A stretch of 64,000 bases of DNA. Origin: Cyclobacteriaceae bacterium (GTDB taxonomy: Bacteria; Bacteroidota; Bacteroidia; Cytophagales; Cyclobacteriaceae). Under the pieces are notes generated by a model, which was not told the origin of the DNA, ran no database searches, and saw only the letters and a list, made by a program, of their open reading frames with translations. The position numbers were made by a program, and so were the translations under genes. Each line of letters starts with the position of its first letter. The first letter of the stretch is position 1. Of the stretch, positions 8,674-16,884 are shown in pieces. Location of the stretch: contig JAGQYK010000007.1 of the NCBI GenBank assembly GCA_020436125.1, positions 33,788 to 97,787 on the forward strand, written 5' to 3'.

Positions 8674-8766
8674 CTACTTCTTGTTCTTATGTCTGTTCTT
8701 TCTCAAACGCTTTTTGCGTTTATGAGTAGCCATTTTATGTTTTTTTCTTTTTTTACCGCTTGGCAT
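8674..8766 (-). CDS. 30-residue Lys/Arg-rich protein, possible small ribosomal protein
   Basis: An ATG at 8766 opens a 30-codon frame ending in TAG at 8674: MPSGKKRKKHKMATHKRKKR, then LRKNRHKNKK. Nineteen of 30 residues are Lys, Arg or His. The A10 tract just upstream of the ATG on this strand is the kind of A-rich leader that promotes initiation in Bacteroidota. From memory, very similar short basic ORFs sit beside the RNase G gene in other Bacteroidota, and such peptides are typical of THX-like or other tiny ribosomal proteins. The exact identity is not certain. Confidence 0.6.
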   Translation of the reverse strand: MPSGKKRKKHKMATHKRKKRLRKNRHKNKK

Positions 8767-8780
8767 ACAATTTTTTTTTT

Positions 8781-8798
8781 GCCCCGACATGTCGGGGC
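8781..8798. repeat. Perfect 18-bp GC palindrome
   Basis: GCCCCGACATGTCGGGGC is a perfect palindrome in otherwise AT-rich DNA. It lies between the TPR gene and the 30-residue basic gene, directly followed on the minus strand by ten A residues. It is not a normal terminator because no T-run follows it on the transcribed strand. Confidence 0.6.
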
Positions 8799-8807
8799 GG
8801 TTTAACA

Positions 8808-9611
8808 TTATTTTAAATCCTTCAGATAAGAATCGGCCGCAGCTTGTACTGCAGGATCATTATCTAATTTTTTTACAAGTTCAAACTGTTCTTTGGCCTT
8901 GTCCTTTTTGTTGGTATTTAAGTAAGCTACTCCCAACAATAACTGACCTTGAACGTGATTTGGGTAAACAGAGACCAAATCGGTTAATCGCTCTACTGCG
9001 CGATCATATTGGCCAGACTGAATGGCCAGCATTCCCATATTAAACATCGCCTGCTCGTTGGTCGGGTCTTTTTCTAAAACCTCCCTTAGCATCATAATAC
9101 CCTGCATAGGATTTTGTGAACTAAGGTAAGTCATCGCGATTTTGGTCTTAACCTCCAGATTCTCCGGATCTGCTTCCAGAACCTGTCCAAGCAAACTTCT
9201 GGTCTTTTCAGCCATTTCGTTTTGTTTTTTAGGATCCAGAGCAAATGTATAGGCGTCATAATAGCTATTTCCAGCTTTTATGCGGCTTTCCTTGCTTTTA
9301 AAGAACGATGCGGCTTTCTCAGCAAACCACGCTGCGCTGTCAAATTGGCCAGCTTCCGAGTACATGCTCGCCAAAGAGTCGGCAAAGATAGCACTTTTTT
9401 CATTTCCTGATGCTTCTAAGTATTGGGCATTCAAGGAATTAATGGATTCTCTTAAAGCAGCAGGTGTAGTGGTATGTGGGTCATCACCAACCTCCTGGCC
9501 CTCTTCTGCCTCCATTTGCCCCTCATTTTCTACTACTGCTTTGGGCAATAAAAACAACAACCATACAATGGCTGCACTGACTACTATTAGAATGATCCGA
9601 GTTTTTAGCAT
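8808..9611 (-). CDS. Membrane-anchored tetratricopeptide repeat protein
   Basis: A 267-residue protein with one N-terminal membrane segment (IILIVVSAAIVWLLFLLP, about residues 6-23), then an acidic linker and TPR units over roughly residues 60-265. Clear units include NLEVKTKIAMTYLSSQNPMQ, NEQAMFNMGMLAIQSGQYDR and HVQGQLLLGVAYLNTNKKDK, with the spacing and G/A/Y positions of TPRs. It probably faces the periplasm and acts as a protein-binding scaffold; the partner is unknown. It lies between HU and the small basic gene on the same strand. Confidence 0.82.
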   Translation of the reverse strand: MLKTRIILIVVSAAIVWLLFLLPKAVVENEGQMEAEEGQEVGDDPHTTTPAALRESINSLNAQYLEASGNEKSAIFADSLASMYSEAGQFDSAAWFAEKAASFFKSKESRIKAGNSYYDAYTFALDPKKQNEMAEKTRSLLGQVLEADPENLEVKTKIAMTYLSSQNPMQGIMMLREVLEKDPTNEQAMFNMGMLAIQSGQYDRAVERLTDLVSVYPNHVQGQLLLGVAYLNTNKKDKAKEQFELVKKLDNDPAVQAAADSYLKDLK

Positions 9612-9614
9612 TTC

Positions 9615-9662
9615 GTCATTAGTAATTGATCATTGTCATTGGCTGTATTAGCGACTAATGAC
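9615..9662. repeat. GTCATTAGT inverted repeat
   Basis: GTCATTAGT (9615-9623) and ACTAATGAC (9654-9662) are perfect 9-bp inverted copies, with related CATTGTCATT text between them. It lies between the HU and TPR genes and resembles low-complexity intergenic spacer repeats. No T-run follows on the transcribed strand. Confidence 0.4.
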
Positions 9663-9673
9663 TAACAACAGAT

Positions 9674-9979
9674 TTATTTTTCGGCAAGTTGCTTCACCTT
9701 TTCGCTGTTCTTGATTTTGTTCACAAAAATCTTTGCAGGTTTAAAGCTAGGGATGTAGTGCTCATCTATGATAATTGCTGTGTTGCGGGAGATGTTACGC
9801 GCAATCTTCTTTTTTCTCTTTTTGTTCACAAAACTTCCAAAGCCACGGATATAAATGTTCTCACCGGAAGCCATTGAAGATTTAACAATGTTAAAAAAGG
9901 CCTCTACGGAATGAGATACATCGGCTTTGTCTATTCCGGTTTTTTCAGCGATTTGTGCGATAACGTCTGCTTTGGTCAC
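9674..9979 (-). CDS. HU/IHF family DNA-binding protein
   Basis: A 101-residue nucleoid protein that binds and bends DNA as a dimer. Family features are MTKADVIAQIAEKTGI at the N-terminus, FFNIVKSSMASGENIYIRGF (dimer core and the GF of the beta-saddle), then a basic beta-arm. The tip of the arm, where Pro usually intercalates in IHF/HU, reads ARNISRNTAIIIDEHYIPSF, so the usual RNP motif is replaced by RNI. The start is GTG at 9979. It is divergent from mutY. Confidence 0.9.
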   Translation of the reverse strand: MTKADVIAQIAEKTGIDKADVSHSVEAFFNIVKSSMASGENIYIRGFGSFVNKKRKKKIARNISRNTAIIIDEHYIPSFKPAKIFVNKIKNSEKVKQLAEK

Positions 9980-10155
9980 GTGGGTAACGTTTAAGATTCT
10001 GTAAATTCAAGGACGGCAAATTTAATCCAGAAACATCAATCCCAAAATGAAATCTTTGATAATCACGAAGATGTGAATTAAAACCCCGGTATTTTTAGAA
10101 ACATTCTGGTATTAAAAGTGGTTTTAAGACCTTCGCGGGGCGAATAGTTTAATGG

Positions 10156-11232
10156 ATGGGCAAAGGAGATTTTTCTAAAAAAATAGTTGACTGGTATCTG
10201 GTCAATCCTCGGGACTTGCCCTGGCGCAAAACAAAAGACCCCTATCGCATCTGGTTGTCTGAAGTTATTCTGCAGCAAACACGTGTAGCTCAAGGACTAC
10301 CTTATTACATGGAGTTTGTTAGGAACTTTCCTAACGTGAAGGCGTTGGCGGCTGCTAGTGAAGACAACGTAATGCGCACGTGGCAAGGGCTTGGCTACTA
10401 TAGCAGGGCACGCAATTTACATGCTTGTGCCAAAGTGATCACCAGTAAGTACAATGGTAAGTTCCCCAAAACTCAAACAGAACTATTGGCCCTTCCGGGA
10501 ATTGGTGAATACACTGCCGCAGCTATTGCCTCCATCGCATTTGGTCAACCTGAAGCAGTGGTAGATGGTAATGTTTTTAGAGTATTATCTCGGGTATTTG
10601 GAATCGAGGATGATATTTCAACCTCAGCGGGGAAGAAAGCTTTCACGATAAAAGCAAAAGAGCTTTTGGATATTGATCAACCGGGCATCTTTAATCAGGC
10701 AGTGATGGAATTTGGAGCACTTCACTGCACTCCCAAATCTCCAAATTGTACGGACTGTATATTTTCAGCTGGTTGCTTTGCTAAAAAAAGGCAAATGCAA
10801 AATTTACTACCCGTAAAAAGCAAAAAGGTAAAAGTTCGTACCCGATATTTTACCTATTTCATCATCACCAAAGGAAATAAGCTTGCCATGAAAAAAAGAA
10901 ATGGTAAAGACATATGGGCGGGCTTGTATGATTTTTATTTGATAGAAGGTAAAAGGACACAACGCGTGGAAAAAATGATGAAGGAGGATAAGGCACTTAT
11001 CCAGATGGAGCCTTTTATAAATATTGAGTTTAAAAGTGAAAGCTTTAAACACATATTAACCCATCAGCATATAATAGCACGTTTTGTGATGTTGTCAATG
11101 TCTCCTGGTTTTCCGGCCAAAAAACTCCATGATGCTTTAGGTGTTAAATTATTTACCGCACAGGAGATAGCTATTTTACCAAAACCGGTATTGGTTTCGC
11201 ATTTTTTGACAAAAAAGGGGATATTAGAGTAG
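10156..11232 (+). CDS. mutY: A/G-specific adenine glycosylase MutY
   Basis: This base-excision repair enzyme removes adenine mispaired with 8-oxoguanine. The catalytic Glu36 is in SEVILQQTRV, the helix-hairpin-helix LALPGIGEYT is at residues 111-120, and catalytic Asp137 is in VVDGNVFRVLSR. The iron-sulfur ligands C191, C198, C201 and C207 have the exact C-x6-C-x2-C-x5-C spacing. A C-terminal NUDIX-like domain follows from about residue 230, as expected for 8-oxoG recognition. At 358 residues it is full length. It is followed by ssb and gldE on the same strand, a gene order known from other gliding Bacteroidota. Confidence 0.96.
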   Translation: MGKGDFSKKIVDWYLVNPRDLPWRKTKDPYRIWLSEVILQQTRVAQGLPYYMEFVRNFPNVKALAAASEDNVMRTWQGLGYYSRARNLHACAKVITSKYNGKFPKTQTELLALPGIGEYTAAAIASIAFGQPEAVVDGNVFRVLSRVFGIEDDISTSAGKKAFTIKAKELLDIDQPGIFNQAVMEFGALHCTPKSPNCTDCIFSAGCFAKKRQMQNLLPVKSKKVKVRTRYFTYFIITKGNKLAMKKRNGKDIWAGLYDFYLIEGKRTQRVEKMMKEDKALIQMEPFINIEFKSESFKHILTHQHIIARFVMLSMSPGFPAKKLHDALGVKLFTAQEIAILPKPVLVSHFLTKKGILE

Positions 11233-11329
11233 CCGAAGAAATTTGGTACTTTTGCAATCCGGCAATGCTCAGCAAAATGAGTTTTGAAGCGCTGCGCGGG
11301 CTATTGAAGAGAATAATTCATCAAAAAAT

Positions 11330-11767
11330 ATGTCAGGAGTAAATAAAGTGATTTTGGTAGGGCGCCTCGGAAAAGATCCGGAAGTGCGTCATCTTGAAAA
11401 TGGAGCTTCCGTTGCCAATTTTAGTATGGCTACGTCAGAAACCTACAAAGACAAAACAACAGGAGAGCGAAAGGAGATTACGGAGTGGCATAACATTGTA
11501 TTGTGGAGAGGGCTGGCTGATGTTGCCTCCAAGTACCTTCACAAAGGAGATATGGTGTATATTGAAGGGAAGCTGCGCACACGATCATGGGAAAAAGATA
11601 ATGTTACCCGATATACTACAGAGATAGTTGGTGATAATATGACTATGCTGAGCGCTAAGTCATCAGGAGGCGGCTCTTCTGATTATTCACCCTCTTCTGC
11701 TACTAGTGCTCCGGGTGGAAATACTGATTACAAGCCATCTGATTCTTCAGATGATTTGCCGTTTTGA
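11330..11767 (+). CDS. ssb: Single-stranded DNA-binding protein
   Basis: A 145-residue SSB with one N-terminal OB fold ([20 protein letters not shown], then [20 protein letters not shown] and [16 protein letters not shown]), a Ser/Gly-rich linker, and the acidic tip SSDDLPF that recruits repair and replication proteins. It coats single-stranded DNA in replication, repair and recombination. Its TGA stop at 11765-11767 is in the same frame as gldE, which begins 21 bp later. Confidence 0.96.
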   Translation: MSGVNKVILVGRLGKDPEVRHLENGASVANFSMATSETYKDKTTGERKEITEWHNIVLWRGLADVASKYLHKGDMVYIEGKLRTRSWEKDNVTRYTTEIVGDNMTMLSAKSSGGGSSDYSPSSATSAPGGNTDYKPSDSSDDLPF

Positions 11768-11788
11768 TGTTGCACCTATTTCCTGATT

Positions 11789-13144
11789 TTGGAAACACCC
11801 ACTTCTTTAGACGAACCTCCTAGTAGCACGCTACTGGCAGATTTATTGTCGGGAACACCCGATCCTTTTTTGCTATCGGGTTTTATAGCTATTATCATTT
11901 TGCTTTTTCTTTCGGCAATGGTGTCCGCCTCTGAGGTAGCATTCTTTTCATTAAAGGCAGATGATTTAGATCGTTGCAAAGAATCAGAAGATCAGCGCGA
12001 TAAAAATATTGTTTATCTACTGAAGAACCCTCGGCTTCTGCTGGCTACGATTTTGATCATGAACAACTTCGTGAATGTAGCTATTGTTACATTATCTACT
12101 TTCTTGATGTGGGAGCTGGCAGCCACGCGCAACCCTACGGAAATAATCGTGGGAGTAGTAACATTCAGTGTAACATTTGCCATTACCTTTTTTGGGGAAA
12201 TTATTCCCAAAGTATACGCGGCTCAGCGCAATTTGCTCTATTCACGATTGATGAGTCCGATTTGGAAGGTACTCGAGCGCGTTTGTATTCCTGTGTCCTG
12301 GCTGTTGTTAAAAATGGGAAATGTGGTAGAGCGAAGATTTGAAAAGAAAGGATACAGCACTACGGTGGAAGAGTTGAATCAAGCTCTGGAGATTACCACC
12401 GAAAACGATGAGACGACAGCGGAGGAAAAAGACATCTTAAAGGGGATTGTGAACTTCGGTACACTTACCGTTAAGCAAGTCATGCAATCGCGAGTGGATG
12501 TTTCCGCTGTGGAGTATGAGCTCAATTTTGCGGAGCTAATGGAACTGATTAATTCTTCGGGATTTTCGAGGGTGCCGGTTTACAAGGAAACCATAGACAA
12601 AATCGAAGGGGTACTTTACATCAAAGACCTTCTTCCCTTTTTGGATGAGGACGAAAAATTCAAATGGCAGAAACTGATCCGACCGGGGCTTTTTGTGCCA
12701 GAGACAAAAAAGCTAGATTCTTTGTTGAAGGATTTTCAAAATAAGCGCGTACACATGGCCGTTGTAGTGGATGAGTATGGAGGTACATCCGGACTCATCA
12801 CACTGGAGGATTTGATTGAAGAAATCATTGGTGATATTAATGATGAGTTTGATGAGGAGGATGCATCATTTGTGAAAATTGATGAAAACACTTTTGTGTT
12901 TGAAGGAAAAACCTCTCTTCATGATTTTTGCAAAACCATTGAGGTGGAGTCAAATATATTTGATCCGGTGAAAGGGGAAAGTGAATCATTAGGAGGATTG
13001 ATTTTAGAAATCAACTCTGCTATGCCCAAGGTGGCAGATCAAATTACATTCGATCGGTTTGTATTTACTATCGTATCGGTGGATAAAAGGCGTATTAAAA
13101 GAGTAAGAGTATTGATCAACCAACAACCATCACCCAAGCCATGA
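11789..13144 (+). CDS. gldE: Gliding motility-associated protein GldE (CNNM/CBS/CorC type)
   Basis: A 451-residue inner-membrane protein. Residues 35-190 hold the CNNM/DUF21 membrane domain with segments such as SGFIAIIILLFLSAMVSASE. CBS repeats span about 215-345 (VMQSRVDVSAVE; HMAVVVDEYGGTSGLITLED), and a CorC_HlyC domain follows (FVFEGKTSLHDFC to the end). In Flavobacterium, GldE supports GldD, and both are needed for gliding and T9SS. The name rests on this architecture plus position between ssb and gldD. The start must be the TTG at 11789 or a near neighbour, since the ssb stop is in the same frame. It overlaps gldD by 4 bp (ATGA). Confidence 0.88.
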   Translation: METPTSLDEPPSSTLLADLLSGTPDPFLLSGFIAIIILLFLSAMVSASEVAFFSLKADDLDRCKESEDQRDKNIVYLLKNPRLLLATILIMNNFVNVAIVTLSTFLMWELAATRNPTEIIVGVVTFSVTFAITFFGEIIPKVYAAQRNLLYSRLMSPIWKVLERVCIPVSWLLLKMGNVVERRFEKKGYSTTVEELNQALEITTENDETTAEEKDILKGIVNFGTLTVKQVMQSRVDVSAVEYELNFAELMELINSSGFSRVPVYKETIDKIEGVLYIKDLLPFLDEDEKFKWQKLIRPGLFVPETKKLDSLLKDFQNKRVHMAVVVDEYGGTSGLITLEDLIEEIIGDINDEFDEEDASFVKIDENTFVFEGKTSLHDFCKTIEVESNIFDPVKGESESLGGLILEINSAMPKVADQITFDRFVFTIVSVDKRRIKRVRVLINQQPSPKP

Positions 13145-13722
13145 TCCGATTATTGTTGTTGCTAATAGTTTTTGGGTTGACTTTAAGTGCTTGTCAAACA
13201 GAATATTCACCTAAACCAAAAGGCTACAACCGTTTGATTCTGCCGCCTGCTGCCTATCAGGCCACGGCCGATAGTCTGCCTTATTACTTTAAGTATTCTA
13301 CACATGCTGAACTCAAAAAGGATACTTCATGGGTAAGAGAAAAGCATTGGGTGGAAATATCTTATCCGGAATTAAAAGCAACTATTCATGTTACCTATAA
13401 ACAATTGCAAAACAGCGAGGAGTTGTTGAAAGAGTATTTGAATGATGCCTATGTACTCACTGCAAAGCACCAGATAAAAGCCTATGCAATTGATGAAAGT
13501 ATTACCAAAACGGAAAGTGGAAAAGTGGCTGTTATCGCTGAAATAGATGGGGAGGTGCCTAGTCAGTTTCAGTTTACAATGACGGATTCATCACGGAATT
13601 TTTTGCGAGCCGCTTTGTATTTCAATGTTAAAGTTCAAAATGATTCCCTTCGCCCGGCCATCGAATATGTGAAGAAAGATATGATGGAGATGATCAATAC
13701 GCTCAACTGGAAGGATAATTAA
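13141..13722 (+). CDS. gldD: Gliding motility lipoprotein GldD
   Basis: A 193-residue lipoprotein with a short signal and lipobox LSAC (Cys about residue 18). The early mature sequence YSPKPKGYNRLILPP is characteristic of GldD. It is predicted to sit in the cell envelope and, by analogy to Flavobacterium johnsoniae, is required for gliding and T9SS function. Its ATG overlaps the gldE stop, so the two are coupled. The T9SS substrate encoded 3 kb downstream is consistent with an active secretion system. Confidence 0.88.
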   Translation: MIRLLLLLIVFGLTLSACQTEYSPKPKGYNRLILPPAAYQATADSLPYYFKYSTHAELKKDTSWVREKHWVEISYPELKATIHVTYKQLQNSEELLKEYLNDAYVLTAKHQIKAYAIDESITKTESGKVAVIAEIDGEVPSQFQFTMTDSSRNFLRAALYFNVKVQNDSLRPAIEYVKKDMMEMINTLNWKDN

Positions 13723-13734
13723 GGATTATACTTT

Positions 13735-13900
13735 AAGGCACTCGCTCTTTTTACTACTCCTACTTTGCGAACCCCTTAGGGCTCTTTGCGTGGAATCATT
13801 TCACGGAGAGGCTGCGAAAGAAGACGCTAAGTTTGCAAAGCTCCATGGTAAAATTCAATAGTTCAAACTTTCTTTGTGTCACCGCGCCTTTGCGGTAAAT
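13735..13900. repeat. Degenerate dispersed CTTTGCG-type repeat
   Basis: The gldD-recG spacer contains CTTTGCGAACCCCTTAGGGC, CTCTTTGCGTGGAA, an opposite arm with CTGCGAAAGAAGACGCTAAG and TTTGCAAAG, and then CTTTGTGTCACCGCGCCTTT followed by GCGG. These imperfect inverted pieces are the common CTTTGCG/CTTTGTG intergenic repeat text of Bacteroidota and other phyla. A related copy lies at the right edge of the window. Confidence 0.6.
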
Positions 13901-13907
13901 TTGACTC

Positions 13908-16001
13908 TTGGCTGCATTTTTTGACACTTCCATTGAATTCTTAAAAGGCGTTGGTCCCCAACGTGCAGTGCTCTTACAAAAGGAGTTGAAAATTTTCACC
14001 TATGGCGATTTAATACAACAGTATCCGTTTCGGTACGAAGACAGAACTCAATTTTACACTATTAAGGAGGTAAACGAGACCATGCCACATGTCCAGATCA
14101 AGGGAAAGATCCTTCGGTTTGAGATGATAGGTGGTGGAAGAAAGAAAAGATTGGTTGCCTATTTTGAAGACCCCACAGGAGAGTTGGAGTTGGTGTGGTT
14201 TCAAGGAATTAATTGGGTGCTGAGCAAGATTAAACCAGGAATCGAGTATATCATATTTGGAAAACCCAATCGGTATGGAAGAACGATATCCATTGCACAT
14301 CCGGAAGTAGAACCCGTTACCATCAACAAAGAGAAAAAGGGATTTTTGCAGCCTGTGTATCCACTCACCGAAAGGCTTAGATCGAAATACGTTGACAATA
14401 AGTTTTTGGTGAAGTTGCAAAAGGAGTTGTTGACTATGGCTATTAACCATATCAGAGAGACCCTACCAGAGGATTTGCTCAAAAAACAGCGACTCATTTC
14501 AAAAAAGGAAGCACTGGTCAACATTCATTTTCCTCAGTCGCATCAGTTATTGTCTGCCGCACAGCAACGTTTAAAATTTGAGGAATTGTTCTATATCCAG
14601 TTGAGGCTCATCAAAATGAAACTGGTGAGGCAGGAGAAGTTTAAGGGTATCGTTTTTAATGATGCTACCATCCTCACCCAATTTTATGAAGAGCATTTGC
14701 CATTCCCACTTACGGGTGCGCAAAAGAGGGTGATAAAGGAGATTTACGCAGACATGCGATCGGGTAAACAGATGAACCGACTGTTGCAAGGGGATGTGGG
14801 CAGTGGCAAAACCATTGTGGCTTTTATTTGTATGCTGCTGGTGATTGGTAGTGATGCACAGGTAGCATTGATGGCACCCACTGAGATACTGGCACAGCAG
14901 CATTATGCCAACTTGAAAAAATACGCAGACCTCATGGGTTTGTCTATCTCTTTGCTGACAGGATCCACAAAAAAGAAAGCAAGAACAGAGCTTCATTATC
15001 GATTAGAAACGGGAGAGTTAAAAATATTGATTGGCACCCATGCGCTTATTGAAGATGGTGTAAAGTTTAATCGGTTGGGGTTAGCGGTGATCGATGAGCA
15101 GCACCGCTTTGGTGTGGCGCAGCGATCCAAATTGTGGCAGAAAAATAAAAATGTATATCCGCATGTGCTGGTGATGACGGCCACCCCCATTCCCCGCACG
15201 TTGGCTATGACTTTGTATGGTGATTTGGAAATTTCCTCTATTGATGAATTACCAAAAGGAAGAAAGCCGATCAAAACGACTCATCAATACGATTCGCACC
15301 GGTTACAAATCAATGAATTCATGCGGCAGCAGATTGCTGCTGGTCGACAAATTTATATTGTGTATCCATTGATTGAGGAATCAGAAAAGCTGGATTTAAA
15401 ACATTTGATGGATGGCTACGAAAGTGTATCGCGTGCGTTTCCGGAAGTTCCTATCAGTATTCTGCATGGCAAGATGAAGCCCGATGCCAAGGAATTTGAA
15501 ATGGGTCGTTTTGCCAAAGGCGAAACGAAGATAATGGTGGCCACCACCGTGATAGAAGTAGGAGTAGACGTGCCCAATGCCTCTGTGATGATCATTGAAA
15601 GCGCGGAACGATTCGGCCTGTCCCAACTACACCAGTTGAGGGGAAGGGTAGGACGCGGTGCCGAACAGTCGTATTGTATTTTGGTTACTGATTATAAACT
15701 CAGCGCTGATTCTAAAATACGATTGAATACGATGGTGAAAACCAACAATGGGTTTGAAATTGCAGAGACCGACCTTAAACTTCGTGGTCCTGGAGACCTT
15801 ATGGGGACACAGCAGAGTGGAGCGCTGGATTTATTGATAGCCGACTTGGGCAAAGACGGGCTTTTACTTCAGCAGGCCAGAGATGCAGCTATCCAATTGC
15901 TGGAATCAGACCCTAGTCTCGAAAAACCTGAAAACAAGCTCATCAGGACGCAAATAGCGTCTTTGCGGAAAACGGCTGTGAATTGGAGCAGGATTAGTTG
16001 A
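13908..16001 (+). CDS. recG: ATP-dependent DNA helicase RecG
   Basis: A 697-residue superfamily 2 helicase that remodels stalled forks and Holliday junctions. The N-terminal wedge/OB domain spans about residues 1-240. Helicase motifs are LLQGDVGSGKTIVAF (Walker A), APTEILAQQHY, IDEQHRFGVAQR (DEQH box), MTATPIPRTLAMT, VATTVIEVGVDVPNA and HQLRGRVGRGAEQSYC, with the RecG-specific C-terminus LKLRGPGDLMGTQQSG. The start is TTG at 13908 because an in-frame TGA lies at 13902-13904. Length is normal. Confidence 0.96.
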   Translation: MAAFFDTSIEFLKGVGPQRAVLLQKELKIFTYGDLIQQYPFRYEDRTQFYTIKEVNETMPHVQIKGKILRFEMIGGGRKKRLVAYFEDPTGELELVWFQGINWVLSKIKPGIEYIIFGKPNRYGRTISIAHPEVEPVTINKEKKGFLQPVYPLTERLRSKYVDNKFLVKLQKELLTMAINHIRETLPEDLLKKQRLISKKEALVNIHFPQSHQLLSAAQQRLKFEELFYIQLRLIKMKLVRQEKFKGIVFNDATILTQFYEEHLPFPLTGAQKRVIKEIYADMRSGKQMNRLLQGDVGSGKTIVAFICMLLVIGSDAQVALMAPTEILAQQHYANLKKYADLMGLSISLLTGSTKKKARTELHYRLETGELKILIGTHALIEDGVKFNRLGLAVIDEQHRFGVAQRSKLWQKNKNVYPHVLVMTATPIPRTLAMTLYGDLEISSIDELPKGRKPIKTTHQYDSHRLQINEFMRQQIAAGRQIYIVYPLIEESEKLDLKHLMDGYESVSRAFPEVPISILHGKMKPDAKEFEMGRFAKGETKIMVATTVIEVGVDVPNASVMIIESAERFGLSQLHQLRGRVGRGAEQSYCILVTDYKLSADSKIRLNTMVKTNNGFEIAETDLKLRGPGDLMGTQQSGALDLLIADLGKDGLLLQQARDAAIQLLESDPSLEKPENKLIRTQIASLRKTAVNWSRIS

Positions 16002-16112
16002 TTTTCGATTAAATGACTTACCCAGTCTCGTTTTCAGGTATTTAGCATAGAGGTATTTCGATATAAATTTTGTAAGTTTATTAGCCCTAAACCTACTGTA
16101 ACCCCATTGTCT

Positions 16113-16859
16113 ATGAGGCGATTATTGATCTTGTGCGGTCTTGTACCATTTATTATTACCCCCGTTTTTTGCCAAAAGGTTCAAATTAATAAAGTAGAAC
16201 TGGCAGGTGAGAAAATTGTAGTTCATTATGACCTTGATGATACAACCCCTGGTCATGAATATCTCCTCAACCTCTATTCCTCGGTGGATAACTATAATTC
16301 CCCTCTTGCCAAAGTTACAGGAGATATTGGTCCAGAAGTTAAGCCAGGAACCGGAAGAAAAGCGGAATGGGCAATTAGAGATGAGTATGGAGGTTATAAG
16401 GGCAAAATAGCCCTTGAAATAAGGGGAAAAGTGTATGTGCCCTTTGTCAAATTGACAAATTTCAATGTTCCTCAATCTTATAAAAGAGGTAAGAGCTACC
16501 CCCTACACTGGAAGCCAGGAGCGAATAATCCTATAAATGTAGAGCTTTATAGAGGTGATTTAAGGATAAATGGTGTTACCAATTTGCCCAACTCCGGAAG
16601 TTATACGCTTGATATCCCCTCTAAAGCAAAGACAGGGGGTGATTATAAACTGAAGATTTCTGACACGCGAAATAATGATGAGGTGATATGGTCTTCACCA
16701 TTTAAAGTCAAAACTAAAGTGCCACTATTTCTTAAAATCTTACCTGTGGCAGCTATCGGTGGTGCAGCCGCTTTTGTTGGTGGCGGTGGCGGTGGAGAAG
16801 GACCGGGTACTAGTGCTGGTATTCTTGATCCCCCTTTACCCTCAACTACAAAAAACTAA
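16113..16859 (+). CDS. Exported beta-sandwich protein with C-terminal glycine-zipper segment
   Basis: A 248-residue protein, first gene of a three-gene operon. Signal peptide residues 1-20. Residues 21-110 form an Ig-like domain with the GDIGPEVKPGTGRKAEW motif, seen in many exported Bacteroidota and Fibrobacter proteins. Residues 118-200 resemble the Kre9/KNH-type domain (QSYKRGKSYPLHWKPG ... TNLPNSGSYTLDIPSKAK). A hydrophobic stretch near residue 205-228 (LFLKILPVAAIGGAAAFVGG) is followed by a Gly/Pro/Thr tail. No T9SS signal is seen. The ATG at 16113 is preferred to the TTG at 16107. It probably stays in the envelope by its C-terminal segment. Confidence 0.72.
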   Translation: MRRLLILCGLVPFIITPVFCQKVQINKVELAGEKIVVHYDLDDTTPGHEYLLNLYSSVDNYNSPLAKVTGDIGPEVKPGTGRKAEWAIRDEYGGYKGKIALEIRGKVYVPFVKLTNFNVPQSYKRGKSYPLHWKPGANNPINVELYRGDLRINGVTNLPNSGSYTLDIPSKAKTGGDYKLKISDTRNNDEVIWSSPFKVKTKVPLFLKILPVAAIGGAAAFVGGGGGGEGPGTSAGILDPPLPSTTKN

Positions 16860-16884
16860 TTAACAATGTCTAATTGCTTCACAT

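Noticed and set aside
8781-8798. Rho-independent terminator
   Set aside because: The T-run precedes the hairpin on the plus strand and becomes an A-run after it on the transcribed minus strand.
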